NCBI GenBank assembly: GCA_035764725.1 | Contig: DASTYT010000031.1 | Location: 32,962 to 96,961, forward strand | DNA from: Candidatus Methylomirabilota bacterium | GTDB taxonomy: Bacteria; Methylomirabilota; Methylomirabilia; Rokubacteriales; CSP1-6 | Direction: 5' to 3' | Length of the DNA stretch: 64,000 nt | Shown here: positions 27,808 to 39,099 of the stretch, in pieces | Numbering within the stretch: the stretch's first letter is position 1 | How the letters are laid out: every line of letters begins with the position of its first letter | Position numbers and translations under genes: made by a program | The notes under the pieces: model-generated | Database searches by the model: none | What the model saw: the letters and a program-made list of their open reading frames with translations, nothing else | What the model was told of the DNA's origin: nothing

Positions 27808-28271
27808 GCGCCCGCGGCGTGACGGCGCCTCCGGCGCGGCTGTTCGCGATGCCGCTGGCCGCGCGTGGGCAGGAAGCGGCGGGCTTCCACCGCGAGCGAG
27901 ACCGACATCGACTGCGCGCGATGGGCGTGGCGGCGGCCCTGGGCGCGGTGCTCATGACCGGCTTTCTCGGCGTGGTCGGCCTCAAGGCCCATCAGGTGCG
28001 GCTCTCGTACCGGCTCGACGCCCTTCGCACCGCGCGCGCGGAGGCGGAGGAGCTGAACCGCCGCCTCGGCGTCGAGCTCGCCACGCTGCGCTCGCTCGCG
28101 CGCATCGAGGACAAGGCGCGGCGGGAGCTGGGCATGGTGGCTCCCGGCCGCGACCAGGTCGTCCTCGCCCGCGAGTTCGTGCCCGGCGGCACCGGGCTCA
28201 GCCGCGCTTCGGCGGCGCGCACTGCCGCGGTGGATCGCGGCGCCGGCGGCGAACGCGCCATCCGGCGATGA
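27804..28271 (+). CDS. ftsL: Cell division protein FtsL-like
   Basis: A 155-residue bitopic membrane protein. A cytoplasmic N-terminal tail of about 38 residues precedes one helix (VAAALGAVLMTGFLGVVGL). A periplasmic coiled coil follows (LRTARAEAEELNRRLGVELATLRSLARIEDKARRELGM, heptad-like), as in FtsL, which links FtsB and FtsQ to FtsW-FtsI. The GTG start overlaps the rsmH stop (GTGA). Identification rests on topology, coiled coil and the position between rsmH and ftsI. Confidence 0.85.
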   Translation: MSARGVTAPPARLFAMPLAARGQEAAGFHRERDRHRLRAMGVAAALGAVLMTGFLGVVGLKAHQVRLSYRLDALRTARAEAEELNRRLGVELATLRSLARIEDKARRELGMVAPGRDQVVLAREFVPGGTGLSRASAARTAAVDRGAGGERAIRR

Positions 28272-28281
28272 ACGCCCCCAC

Positions 28282-30285
28282 ATGAAGGCCGGCCGGGCGA
28301 GCAGCCGGAAGACCCGGACTCTCATCGTCGCCGGGATCTTCGCCGGGGCCTTCCTCGGCCTGCTCGGTCGGCTCGGGTACCTTCAGGTGGTCAAGCACGA
28401 CGACTATCTCCGCCTCGCAGAAAGCCAGCACGCCAAGGCCATCGTGCTGCGCCCCAAGCGCGGCCCCATCGTCGATCGCAACGGCCAGGTCCTCGCGGTC
28501 TCTTCCGGCGCGGAGACGCTTTATGCGCTACCCGCCCGCGTGGACGACCCGGGACGGCTCGCCAAGCGCCTCGCCCCCGTGCTGGGCGAGCCGGCCGCGG
28601 AGATCGCCAAGCGCTTCGATACGTCCAAGCGCTTCGTGTTCGTGAAGCGCCGGCTGCCTCCCGCGGTGGCTCAAGCGGTGCGCGAGCTGCAGGAGCCCGC
28701 GCTGGGCTTCCTCGAGGAGAGCCTGCGCCTCTACCCCAATCGCGAGCTCGCCGCCCAGATCGTGGGCTTCGAGGGCGCCGAGGGGAAGGGCCTGGGCGGC
28801 ATCGAGCAGGCGTGGGATACCCATCTCGCCGGCCAGGAGGGCCGGGCCCTCGTCGAGCGCGACGCGCTCGGGCGCGAGGTGACGGGCGCGCCGGTGATCC
28901 TCAAGGCCGCGCGCCCGGGGCAGGGCGTGGTGCTCACGCTGGACGCCACCCTCCAGTACATCGCGGAGAAGGAAGTGGACGCGGCGTGGCGGCGCACGCG
29001 CTCCCGCGCGGCGATGGCGGTGGCGATGGATCCCCGCACCGGTGAGGTCCTCGCCCTCGCCATCCGGCCCACGTTCAATCCCAACGTCTTCGCCACCGCC
29101 ACCGACGACGAGCGGCGCAACCGGGCGGTGACCGATCCGTTCGAGCCCGGCTCGACGTTCAAGGTGATCCTCGCCGCCGCCGCCCTCGAAGAGGGCGTGG
29201 TGCGGCCGACCGACCGTCTCTACGGCGAGAACGGCGCGATCACGGTGGCGAGCGCCACCATTCACGACTGGAAGAAGTACGGCTGGCTCACGTTCAGCGA
29301 GGTCCTGCAGAACTCGTCCAACGTGGGCTCGATCAAGGTGGGCCTGTCGCTGGGCAAGGACCGGTACTACAAGTACATCGCCGGATTCGGCTTCGGCGTG
29401 CCCACCGGGGTGGGCCTGCCCGGCGAAAGCCGCGGCCAGCTCCGTGGTCCGGAGCGCTGGTCCGGCCTCTCCCTCGCCACGATGTCCATCGGCCAGGAGA
29501 TCTCGGTCACCGCGCTCCAGATGGTCTCGGCCTTCGCGGCGGTGGCCAACGGCGGGCGCCTGATGCAGCCGCAAATCGTGCGGGCGGTGCTCGACGGCAA
29601 CGGGCGTGAGGTGCGGGGCTTCGAGCCCAAGGCCATCCGCCAGGTGATCTCGCCGGAGACCGCGCGCACCCTCACCGGGATCATGACCAAGGTGGTCTCG
29701 GAAGGCACCGGCCACAATGCCGCCATCGCGGGCTTCGAGGTCGCCGGGAAGACGGGCACCGCGCAGAAGATGGACCCGGCCACGCGCCGTTATTCACGGG
29801 CGCCGGGCGTGCTGTCGTTCGTGGGTTTCGTCCCCGCCGAGGATCCCCGTCTCGCCATGATCGTGCTCCTCGACGAGCCCAAGAACGAGAAGTGGGGTAG
29901 CGAGGCCGCCGCGCCGATGTTCTCAGCGATCGGGGCGGAAGCTCTCCGCTACCTCCACGCCCCGCCCAAAGACACGGCGCCGGTGCAGATCGAGGTTAGC
30001 GAGCCGCAGCCGCACGCGAGGCGAGCAATTGCAAGAGTGGTTGCCGAGCGGAGCGAGGCTGGAGTGTCCGCGGAGTCGGTCGCGCCGCCCGACGGTCCGG
30101 CCGCCATGCCCGCGGTGACCGGCCTGTCCCTCCGCCAGGCCATGCAGACGCTCGCGCCCCTCGACGTGCGCCTCGAGGTGGCCGGCCGCGGCGTGGTCTC
30201 CGCGCAGGCCCCCGCCGCGGGCGCCACGCTCGCGCCGGGCGCGCTCGCGCGTCTCACCCTGCACCCCCCCAGCGCGAGGCGATGA
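28282..30285 (+). CDS. ftsI: Septal peptidoglycan transpeptidase FtsI (PBP2/3) with a PASTA domain
   Basis: A 667-residue class B penicillin-binding protein that cross-links septal peptidoglycan. An N-terminal helix (LIVAGIFAGAFLGLLGRLGY) is followed by the dimerisation domain (RGPIVDRNGQVLA). The transpeptidase site has STFK (Ser291, Lys294), SSN (QNSSNVG) and KTGT (Lys490). Residues 610-665 form one PASTA domain (MPAVTGLSLRQAMQTL...), which binds uncrosslinked peptidoglycan or muropeptides. PASTA is unusual for proteobacterial FtsI but common in SpoVD/PBP2x types. The stop overlaps murE. Confidence 0.94.
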   Translation: MKAGRASSRKTRTLIVAGIFAGAFLGLLGRLGYLQVVKHDDYLRLAESQHAKAIVLRPKRGPIVDRNGQVLAVSSGAETLYALPARVDDPGRLAKRLAPVLGEPAAEIAKRFDTSKRFVFVKRRLPPAVAQAVRELQEPALGFLEESLRLYPNRELAAQIVGFEGAEGKGLGGIEQAWDTHLAGQEGRALVERDALGREVTGAPVILKAARPGQGVVLTLDATLQYIAEKEVDAAWRRTRSRAAMAVAMDPRTGEVLALAIRPTFNPNVFATATDDERRNRAVTDPFEPGSTFKVILAAAALEEGVVRPTDRLYGENGAITVASATIHDWKKYGWLTFSEVLQNSSNVGSIKVGLSLGKDRYYKYIAGFGFGVPTGVGLPGESRGQLRGPERWSGLSLATMSIGQEISVTALQMVSAFAAVANGGRLMQPQIVRAVLDGNGREVRGFEPKAIRQVISPETARTLTGIMTKVVSEGTGHNAAIAGFEVAGKTGTAQKMDPATRRYSRAPGVLSFVGFVPAEDPRLAMIVLLDEPKNEKWGSEAAAPMFSAIGAEALRYLHAPPKDTAPVQIEVSEPQPHARRAIARVVAERSEAGVSAESVAPPDGPAAMPAVTGLSLRQAMQTLAPLDVRLEVAGRGVVSAQAPAAGATLAPGALARLTLHPPSARR

Positions 30286-31778
30286 GCCACTCCATGAGCA
30301 CGGCGACCCTGCTCGAGGCGCTCGCGGACAAGACGGTGCGCGGGACCGTGCCCGCGTCCGTCACCGGTCTCGCCTACGACTCCCGAAAGGTCGAGGCGGG
30401 GAACTGCTTCGTGGCGGTGGCCGGATTCAAGCAGGACGGGCGCCGCTTCATTCCCGACGCCCTTGGGCGCGGCGCCGGGCTCGTGGTCCTGGAGGGCGAG
30501 GACACCCCGGCCGCGCCCGCGCGGGTGCTCGTGCCCTCGGCGCGCGAGGCGCTCGCCCGGCTCGCCGACGCGTACTGGGGCCATCCCTCCCGCGCGCTCA
30601 CGCTGGTGGGCATCACCGGCACCAACGGCAAGACCACCACGTCGTTCCTGGTGGAGGCACTGCTGCGCGCGGCCGGGCACCGCACCGGCCTCATCGGCAC
30701 CATCCAGTACCGCGTGGGCACGCGAGCGGTCGACGCCAGCCAGACCACGCCCGAGGCGCTGGAGCTCCAGGGCCTGCTCGCGGAGATGCGCGACGGCGGC
30801 ATCACCGGCGCGGCCATGGAGGTGTCCTCGCACGCGCTCGCGCTCGCGCGGGTGAGCGGGACGGAGTTCGACGCGGCCGTCTTCACCAACCTCACGCAGG
30901 ATCACCTCGACTTCCACGGCACGCTCGAGGAGTATCGCCAGGCCAAGCGCCGCCTCTTCGAGATCCTCGCCGCCGGCGCCAAGCCGCGGCGCACCGCGGT
31001 GGTGAACGTGGACGATCCCGCGGGGGCGAGCATGGTGGCGGGTCTGCCCCTCCGTGTCCTGCGATTCGCCCTGCGCGCGCCCGCGGAGATCCGCGCTCGG
31101 CGCTTCACGTCGGGCGGTGGCGGGATCCGGATGGATGTCGAGACGCCGGCGGGGTCCCTCGAGATTGCCTCTCCCCTCGTGGGCGAGCACAATGTGATGA
31201 ATCTCCTCGGCGCCGTGGGGGTCGGCGTGGCGCTGGAGATCCCGCTCGCCACGGTGGCCACGGCGCTGGGCGCGGTCTCGGCGGTGCCGGGCCGCTTCGA
31301 GCGGGTCGAGGCGGGGCAACCCTTCCTGGTGGTGGTCGACTACGCCCATACCCCGGACGCCCTCGAGCGCGTGCTGACCACCGCGCGAAAGCTCGTGAGC
31401 CCGGGCGGGCGCCTGGTCGCCGTCTTCGGCTGCGGCGGGGATCGCGACCGCGGCAAGCGGCCGATCATGGGCGAGATCGCGGCGCGGCTCGCCGATCGCG
31501 CCTGGGTGACGTCGGACAATCCCCGCACGGAGCGCCCGAGCGCCATCGTGGACGAGGTGCTGGTCGGCGTGGCGCGCGTGCCGGGGGCGGCGGAGCGGAC
31601 CGTGGCGGATCCGGATCGACGCACCGCGATCGGCGCCGCGCTCGGCTGGGCCCGCGCCGGCGACGTGGTGGTGATCGCGGGGAAGGGGCACGAGACCTAT
31701 CAGGTCGTCGGGCAGGAGGTCCTGCCCTTCGACGACCGCGCGGTGGCTCGCGAGTTCCTGTCGGAGCGGACGCCATAG
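30282..31778 (+). CDS. murE: UDP-MurNAc-tripeptide synthetase MurE
   Basis: A 498-residue ligase that adds the third amino acid to UDP-MurNAc-L-Ala-D-Glu. The P-loop is GITGTNGKTTT (about 112-120), and the carbamylated-Lys region and FTNLTQDHLDFHG are present. The diagnostic DNPR (412-415) predicts meso-diaminopimelate rather than lysine. The start overlaps the ftsI stop (ATGA). An ATG four codons later is an alternative. Confidence 0.96.
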   Translation: MSHSMSTATLLEALADKTVRGTVPASVTGLAYDSRKVEAGNCFVAVAGFKQDGRRFIPDALGRGAGLVVLEGEDTPAAPARVLVPSAREALARLADAYWGHPSRALTLVGITGTNGKTTTSFLVEALLRAAGHRTGLIGTIQYRVGTRAVDASQTTPEALELQGLLAEMRDGGITGAAMEVSSHALALARVSGTEFDAAVFTNLTQDHLDFHGTLEEYRQAKRRLFEILAAGAKPRRTAVVNVDDPAGASMVAGLPLRVLRFALRAPAEIRARRFTSGGGGIRMDVETPAGSLEIASPLVGEHNVMNLLGAVGVGVALEIPLATVATALGAVSAVPGRFERVEAGQPFLVVVDYAHTPDALERVLTTARKLVSPGGRLVAVFGCGGDRDRGKRPIMGEIAARLADRAWVTSDNPRTERPSAIVDEVLVGVARVPGAAERTVADPDRRTAIGAALGWARAGDVVVIAGKGHETYQVVGQEVLPFDDRAVAREFLSERTP

Positions 31779-31792
31779 GGAGGCGCGCGCGC

Positions 31793-33175
31793 ATGTTCAC
31801 GGTGGAAGACGTGGTCCGGGGCTCGCAGGGCGCCCTCGTGGGCGGCGACCTGGGGGTCCCGGTGAGCGGGGTGTCCATCGACACCCGGACGCTCGGCGTC
31901 GGCGCGGCGTTCTTCGCCATCCACGGCGAGAACGACGGCCACCGCTATCTGCGGGACGCGGTCGCGCGGGGCGCCGCCTGTCTCGTCGTGGATCAGCTGC
32001 CGGACGACGTCCCCACCACGCTGCCCGTCGTGCTGGTCGACGAGACCACGCGCGCCCTCGGCCGCTTCGCCGCATATCACCGGGCGCGCTTCACGCTGCC
32101 GGTGGCCGCGGTGACGGGCTCCAACGGCAAGACCACCACCAAGGAGCTGATGGCGGGCGTGCTGAGCTCGCTGGGGCCGGTGCTCAAGCCGGCGGGGAGC
32201 TTCAACAATCAATGGGGTCTTCCCCTCACGTTGCTGCAGCTCGAGGCCACGCATCGCGCGGTGGCCATCGAGATCGGGAGCAATCATCCTGGTGAAATCG
32301 CAGCCTTGTCGGCGCTCGCCCGGCCCACGGTGGCGGCGGTGACGGTAGTGGCGGCCGCGCACACCGAGTTCTTCGGCTCGCTGGACGCGGTGGCGATCGA
32401 GAAGGGCGCGCTCGTCGCCGCGGTCCCTCCCGAGGGCGCGGTGGTGCTGAACGCCGACGATCCGCGCGTGGCCGGCATGGCGTCGCGGAGTCGCGCGCGC
32501 GTGCTCACGGTGAGCGCGCGCGGGCCCGCCGACGTCCGTGCGGTCGACGCGGCCGAGGACCCGGACGGTCGGCTCAGCGTGACGCTGGAGGCGCGGGGGC
32601 GGCGGCAGGTGGCCCGGCTGGCCTTCGCGGGCCGCCACAACGTGGTCAACGCCCTCTGCGCGGCGGGCGTGGGCCTGGCCCTGGGGCTCGCGCTCACCGA
32701 CATCGCGGCAGGGCTCGAAACGGCGCGGCCGGTCAAGGGCCGGGTGGTATGGCGCGACGCCGGGGGCGTGCGCATCCTCGACGACACGTACAACGCCAAC
32801 CCGGCGTCGGTGCTGGCCGCGCTCGAGACCCTGCGCTCGGCGCGGAACGCGCGGCGGCTCGTGGTGGTGCTGGGGGACATGCTCGAGCTGGGTGAGATCG
32901 CCGAGGCGGCCCACCGCGACGTCGGCGCGGCGGTGGCCGCCGCGGGCGTCGCCGAGCTCGTGGGCGTCGGCCGGCACGCCGCCCTCGCGGTGGAGGCGGC
33001 GCGCGCGGCCGGCCTCACCGAGACGCACCAGACCAGCACGTTCGAGGACACGGTAGCGCTTCTCCTCAAGCGCCTGACGCCCGGCGACGCGGTGCTCGTC
33101 AAGGGGTCCCGGGGCATGCGGATGGAGCGAGTGGTCGACGCGCTCCTCGCGCGCCTCGGAGGGGAGGATGCCTGA
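31793..33175 (+). CDS. murF: UDP-MurNAc-pentapeptide synthetase MurF
   Basis: A 460-residue ligase that adds D-Ala-D-Ala to the UDP-MurNAc-tripeptide. It has VSIDTRTLGVGAAFFAI at the N-terminus, the P-loop VTGSNGKTTTKEL, EIGSNHPGEIAAL and DDTYNANPASVLAAL, all typical of MurF. It follows murE with a 14-bp gap. The stop overlaps the mraY start (TGATG). The D-Ala-D-Ala ligase gene itself is not in this cluster. Confidence 0.96.
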   Translation: MFTVEDVVRGSQGALVGGDLGVPVSGVSIDTRTLGVGAAFFAIHGENDGHRYLRDAVARGAACLVVDQLPDDVPTTLPVVLVDETTRALGRFAAYHRARFTLPVAAVTGSNGKTTTKELMAGVLSSLGPVLKPAGSFNNQWGLPLTLLQLEATHRAVAIEIGSNHPGEIAALSALARPTVAAVTVVAAAHTEFFGSLDAVAIEKGALVAAVPPEGAVVLNADDPRVAGMASRSRARVLTVSARGPADVRAVDAAEDPDGRLSVTLEARGRRQVARLAFAGRHNVVNALCAAGVGLALGLALTDIAAGLETARPVKGRVVWRDAGGVRILDDTYNANPASVLAALETLRSARNARRLVVVLGDMLELGEIAEAAHRDVGAAVAAAGVAELVGVGRHAALAVEAARAAGLTETHQTSTFEDTVALLLKRLTPGDAVLVKGSRGMRMERVVDALLARLGGEDA

Positions 33176-34254
33176 TGCTGTATCTCCTCCTCGTCCCGCT
33201 CGCCCGGGATGCCGTCGTCTTCAACGTCTTCCGGTACATCACGTTCCGGGCGGCGATGGCGACGATGTCGGCGATCGTCATCTCGTTCGTGCTGGGGCCG
33301 TGGCTGATACAGCGCCTGCGGGTGATGCAGCACGGCGAGGACACGATTCGGGAAGACACGCCGGCGAGACACCGCGCCAAGGCGGGCACGCCGACCATGG
33401 GCGGACTGGTGATCCTCGCCGCGATCCTGATCTCCACCCTTCTGTGGGCGAACCTCGCCAACCGCTACGTATGGATGGTGATCCTCGCCACCGCGGGCCT
33501 GGGCGTCATCGGCTTCCTCGACGACTGGAAGAAGCTCAAGACGCGCAAGGGGATATCCGCCAAGCAAAAACTTGGCGCGCAAGTCCTCTGGGTGGGCTTC
33601 CTGACCGCCTCGCTCTACGTGTGGCCGCCCGACGGGTTCACCACCGGACTGGCCATTCCCTTCTTCAAGGGCTGGCTGCTCACGCTCGGCCTGCTGTGGG
33701 TCCCGTTCACCCTGCTCGTGATCGTGGGGGCGTCGAACGCGGTGAACCTCACCGACGGCCTCGACGGGCTCGCCATCGGGCCCATCGTGATGGCGGGCGG
33801 GGCCTTCGCGATCATCGCCTATCTCACCGGCAACTTCCGGGCCGCCGAGTACCTGCGCATCCTCAACGTGAAGGGGACGGGCGAGCTGACGGTGTTCTGC
33901 GGCGCGCTCGTGGGCGCGGCGCTGGGCTTTCTCTGGTTCAACAGCTACCCTGCGCAGGTGTTCATGGGCGACGTGGGGTCGCTGGCCCTCGGCGGCGCCA
34001 TCGGCACGCTCGCGGTGCTCACCAAGTCCGAGCTGCTGCTGCCGCTCATCGGCGGCATCTACGTGGTGGAGGCGGGCTCGGTGATCATCCAGGTCGTCTC
34101 GTTCAAGCTCACCGGGCGCCGCGTCTTCAAGATGGCGCCACTCCACCATCACTACGAGCTGCAGGGCTGGGCGGAGCCGAAGATCATCGTTCGCTTCTGG
34201 ATCCTGTCCTTCATGCTGGCGCTTCTCGCGTTGACCACGCTGAAGCTCCGGTGA
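33175..34254 (+). CDS. mraY: Phospho-MurNAc-pentapeptide translocase MraY
   Basis: A 359-residue integral membrane enzyme that makes lipid I from UDP-MurNAc-pentapeptide and undecaprenyl phosphate. Signatures present are GTPTMGGLVI, FLDDWKKL with catalytic Asps, NAVNLTDGLDGLA and the metal-binding PLHHHYE. About ten transmembrane helices are visible, matching the family. It overlaps murF by 1 bp. Confidence 0.97.
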   Translation: MLYLLLVPLARDAVVFNVFRYITFRAAMATMSAIVISFVLGPWLIQRLRVMQHGEDTIREDTPARHRAKAGTPTMGGLVILAAILISTLLWANLANRYVWMVILATAGLGVIGFLDDWKKLKTRKGISAKQKLGAQVLWVGFLTASLYVWPPDGFTTGLAIPFFKGWLLTLGLLWVPFTLLVIVGASNAVNLTDGLDGLAIGPIVMAGGAFAIIAYLTGNFRAAEYLRILNVKGTGELTVFCGALVGAALGFLWFNSYPAQVFMGDVGSLALGGAIGTLAVLTKSELLLPLIGGIYVVEAGSVIIQVVSFKLTGRRVFKMAPLHHHYELQGWAEPKIIVRFWILSFMLALLALTTLKLR

Positions 34255-34265
34255 TGTGACGGGCC

Positions 34266-35678
34266 ATGCTGGGAGTCGAGAGCACGATCATGCAACGCGG
34301 CCTTGAGTATCGGCGCGAGCTGGCCGGCAAGACCGTCGCCATCGTGGGCCTCGCCAAGAGCGGGATCGCGGCGGCGCGCCTCATCGCCCGCCTGGGCGGG
34401 CGCGTGCTCGCCTCCGACGCGGCGCCGCGCGAGCGGTGGTCGAGCGAGGCGCGGCGGCTGGAGCAGGACCGCATCGCCGCCTGGAGCGGTCACCCGGATG
34501 CCGCCTTCGCGGGCGCCGAGCTCGTGGTGGTGAGCCCGGGCGTGCCGCTCGAGCTGCCCGTGCTGGCGTCGCTCCGGGCGCGCGGCGTCCCCGTGATCAG
34601 CGAGCTGGAGCTCGCATGGCGCGTGATGGAAGCCGACGTCATCGCCATCACCGGCACCAATGGCAAGACCACCACCACCGCGCTCACCGGCGAGCTCCTG
34701 CGCGCGCAGGTCCGGCCCGTCCTCGTCGGCGGCAACATCGGCACGCCGCTGTCGGCACACGCGCTGGACTTCCCCGCCGACGGCCTCGTGGTGGCGGAAA
34801 CATCGTCCTTTCAATTGGAAGCCACCCAGGCCTTCCGGCCCCGCGTGGCCGCGGTGCTGAACCTCGCGCCCGACCATCTCGACCGGCACGGCAGCTATGC
34901 CGGGTACGTCGAGGCGAAGGCCAAGATCTTCGCCAACCAGACCGAGGCGGACTGCGCGGTGCTCAATGCCGACGATCCCGATACCGCCTCCCTCGCGCCG
35001 CGCACGCGCGCCCGGGTGCTGTGGTTCAGCCGGCTGCGCGCGCTCGAGCACGGCATCTTCGTGCACGAGGGCTGGGTGGTGGCCAAGCTGAACGGCCACG
35101 CCGAGCCGGTGTGCCCGGTGGCCGAGATCCAGCTCCGCGGCGCCCACAACGTCGAGAACGTGCTGGCGGCGACGGCCTGCGCGCTGTGGACGGGCATGGA
35201 TCCCGCCGCCATCCGCAAGGGCATCGGCGCCTTCCGGGGTGTCGCCCACCGCATCGAGCGCGTGCACGACGCGCGCGGGGTGACCTTCTACAACGACTCC
35301 AAGGGGACCAACGTCGCCTCCACCATCAAGGCGCTGGAGAGCTTTACCGAGCCGGTGGTCCTCATCGCGGGGGGCAAGGGCAAGGGCCAGGACTTCGCGC
35401 CGCTCGCCGCCGCCGCCCGCGGCCGGGTGCGGGCCGCCGTCCTCATCGGCGTGGACCACGAGCAGATCCGGCGGCCCTTCGCGGCGGCGGGCATCCCCAC
35501 CGAGCACGCGGAGAGCATGGAGGAGGCGGTGCGCAAGGCCGCCCACCGTGCGCTCATCGGCGACGTGGTGCTGCTCTCACCCGCCTGCGCGTCCTTCGAT
35601 ATGTTCCAGAACTACGAGCACCGGGGCGAGGTGTTCAAGGACGTCGTGCGCCGGATCGTCCCGTCGGGGTCCCGCTGA
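34266..35678 (+). CDS. murD: UDP-MurNAc-L-alanine:D-glutamate ligase MurD
   Basis: A 470-residue cytoplasmic ligase. The N-terminal domain has VAIVGLAKSGIAAARLI, the P-loop is ITGTNGKTTTTALTG and NLAPDHLDRHGS follows. The C-terminal domain shows FYNDSKGTNVASTIKAL and LLSPACASFDMFQNYEHRG. The ATG used is the first of two; a second lies eight codons on. The stop overlaps ftsW (TGATG). Confidence 0.96.
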   Translation: MLGVESTIMQRGLEYRRELAGKTVAIVGLAKSGIAAARLIARLGGRVLASDAAPRERWSSEARRLEQDRIAAWSGHPDAAFAGAELVVVSPGVPLELPVLASLRARGVPVISELELAWRVMEADVIAITGTNGKTTTTALTGELLRAQVRPVLVGGNIGTPLSAHALDFPADGLVVAETSSFQLEATQAFRPRVAAVLNLAPDHLDRHGSYAGYVEAKAKIFANQTEADCAVLNADDPDTASLAPRTRARVLWFSRLRALEHGIFVHEGWVVAKLNGHAEPVCPVAEIQLRGAHNVENVLAATACALWTGMDPAAIRKGIGAFRGVAHRIERVHDARGVTFYNDSKGTNVASTIKALESFTEPVVLIAGGKGKGQDFAPLAAAARGRVRAAVLIGVDHEQIRRPFAAAGIPTEHAESMEEAVRKAAHRALIGDVVLLSPACASFDMFQNYEHRGEVFKDVVRRIVPSGSR

Positions 35679-36800
35679 TGCCGCGCAAGGTGGCGCCGGA
35701 CGTGTGGCTGTTCGGCGTGGTGATGGCCCTGGTCTTCCTCGGCGTGGTGATGGTGTACTCGGCGAGCGCCATCGTGGCCGCCGACCGGTTCGGCGATCCC
35801 TTCTTCTTCCTCAAGAAGCAGCTCTTCTGGGCCGCTCTCGGCGGCGGTCTCCTCTGGGCCGCCCTGCGTCTGGACTACCGCCGGCTCGAGCGCCTCGTGA
35901 TCCCGCTGCTCGTGATCTCATTCGTGCTCCTCGTCCTCGTGCTGGTGCCGCCGTTCGGCCAGTCCATCAACGGCACGCGGCGCTGGTTCCGCATCGGGCC
36001 GCTCTCGTTCCAGCCGGTGGAGCTGGCCAAGTTCTCCCTCGTGCTCTACCTGGCGTCGTTCCTCACCAAGCGGCGCGAGGAGATCCGGACGTTCTGGCAG
36101 GGCCTCTTCCCCCTCCTCCTCGTGGCGGGAACGATGGCGGTGCTCACACTCGTACAGCCCGACCTCGGCAATAGCCTCGCCCTCGTGGTGCTGACCCTGG
36201 TGCTGGCGTACCTGGCGGGCGCGCGCGTGCAACACATGGCGTGGATCGCCGCCGCCGCGCTGCCCCTGGTCGCCCTCGCGGTGGCGCTCAAGCCCTATCG
36301 CTGGCGGCGCATGCTCGCGTTCGTGAACCCGTGGGACGACCCCCAGGGCGCCGGGTTCCAGATCATCCAGTCGTTCCTGGCCTTGGGCTCGGGCGGCCTC
36401 TTCGGCCGCGGCCTGGGCGAGTCGAAGCAGAAGCTCTTCTACCTCCCGGAGCCCTATACGGACTTCATCTTCGCCATCCTCGGCGAGGAGTTGGGGCTGA
36501 TCGGGGCCATGCTCGTGGTGGGGCTCTTCGCGGTGTTGATCTGGCGCGGGCTCCGAGTGGGGCTGCGCGCTCCCGACGCCTTCGGGAGCTATCTCGCCCT
36601 CGGCATCACCGTGATGCTGGCGACCCAGACGCTGGTGAACCTGGGCGTGGTGACGGGCGCGCTCCCCACCAAGGGGTTGCCGCTGCCCTTCGTGTCCTTC
36701 GGGGGCTCCGCGCTCCTCATGACGATGTTCTCGGCGGGGGTGCTCCTCAACATCTCCCAGCACGCCACCGGCGGGCCGTCCTGGGAGGAGACGCCGGGCC

Positions 36801-36808
<8 letters not shown>
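35678..36808 (+). CDS. ftsW: Septal peptidoglycan polymerase FtsW (SEDS)
   Basis: A 376-residue SEDS glycosyltransferase with about ten helices that polymerises lipid II at the septum with FtsI. Typical segments are [30 protein letters not shown] (catalytic region), [27 protein letters not shown] and [12 protein letters not shown]. The gene overlaps murD at its start and murC by 8 bp at its end. No room is left for murG, which normally lies between ftsW and murC. Confidence 0.96.
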
Positions 36809-38198
<1,390 letters not shown>

Positions 38199-38201
38199 CG
38201 C

Positions 38202-39083
38202 ATGCTCGGAGAGATCCGTGGCGAGGTGCGTTTCAAGGAGCCCCTCAGCTTCCACACGTCCCTGCGCATCGGCGGCCCCGCCGATTTCTTCATCGTGCCG
38301 CAGGACGTGGAGGACATCCGCCTGGCGCTGGCCTTCGCGGACAAGGAGCAGCTCGCCGTCGAGGTGGTGGGCGGCGGGAACAACCTGCTCGTGCGTGATC
38401 GCGGCATCCGCGGCGTCGTCCTCAAGCTCGAGGGCTGCCTCGGTCGCGCCGAGTTCCATGGCGAGGAGGCGGTGGCGGGGGCGGGCGTGAGCCTCTCCGC
38501 GCTCATCCGCGAGGCGGCCGCGCTGAACCTGGGCGGGCTGGAGTGCCTGGTCGGTATACCCGCCACCATCGGGGGCGCCGTGGCAATGAACGCGGGCACC
38601 CCCGACGGCTGGATCAGCGACTTCGTCTCCGCCGTCTACTTCCTCCACCCCGACGGGACCCTGGGCGAGTTCAAGCCGGGGCCGGGCGCGTTCGGCTACC
38701 GCGCCTTCGCGGCGCCGCCGGGTGCGGTGCTGATCGGCTCGCGGCTGCGCCTGCAGCGCCGCCCCTTCGCCGAGATCCAGCGCGAGATCAAGCTGCGCCT
38801 CAAGCAGAAGAAGTCCAGCCAGCCTCTCGCCCTCGCCTCCGCGGGCTGCGTATGGAAGAACCCGGCGGGGGAGACGGCGAGCCGCATGATCGAGAAAGTC
38901 GGGCTTCGCGGCAAGCGCCTCAACGGGGCGGAGATCTCCGCCAAGCATGTGAACTTCATCGTCAACCGCGGCGGCGCGATGGCCGCGGACGTCCTCGCGC
39001 TCATGGACCTCTCGCGTGAGCGCGTGCAGAACCACTTCGGCGTGACGCTCGAGCCCGAGATCCGCATCCTGGGCGAAGGCTGA
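38202..39083 (+). CDS. murB: UDP-N-acetylenolpyruvoylglucosamine reductase MurB
   Basis: A 293-residue FAD enzyme that reduces UDP-enolpyruvyl-GlcNAc to UDP-MurNAc. It has TSLRIGGPADFF, VVGGGNNLLV and LVGIPATIGGAVAMNAG for FAD binding, then FGYR. At the general-acid position the sequence reads SAGCVWKNP, so Cys216 stands where E. coli MurB has Ser. The final Glu is probably in LEPEIRILG. The short form lacking the type I insertion is a type II MurB. It lies 3 bp after murC. Confidence 0.94.
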   Translation: MLGEIRGEVRFKEPLSFHTSLRIGGPADFFIVPQDVEDIRLALAFADKEQLAVEVVGGGNNLLVRDRGIRGVVLKLEGCLGRAEFHGEEAVAGAGVSLSALIREAAALNLGGLECLVGIPATIGGAVAMNAGTPDGWISDFVSAVYFLHPDGTLGEFKPGPGAFGYRAFAAPPGAVLIGSRLRLQRRPFAEIQREIKLRLKQKKSSQPLALASAGCVWKNPAGETASRMIEKVGLRGKRLNGAEISAKHVNFIVNRGGAMAADVLALMDLSRERVQNHFGVTLEPEIRILGEG

Positions 39084-39099
39084 GCCGCGGAGACTTCCC

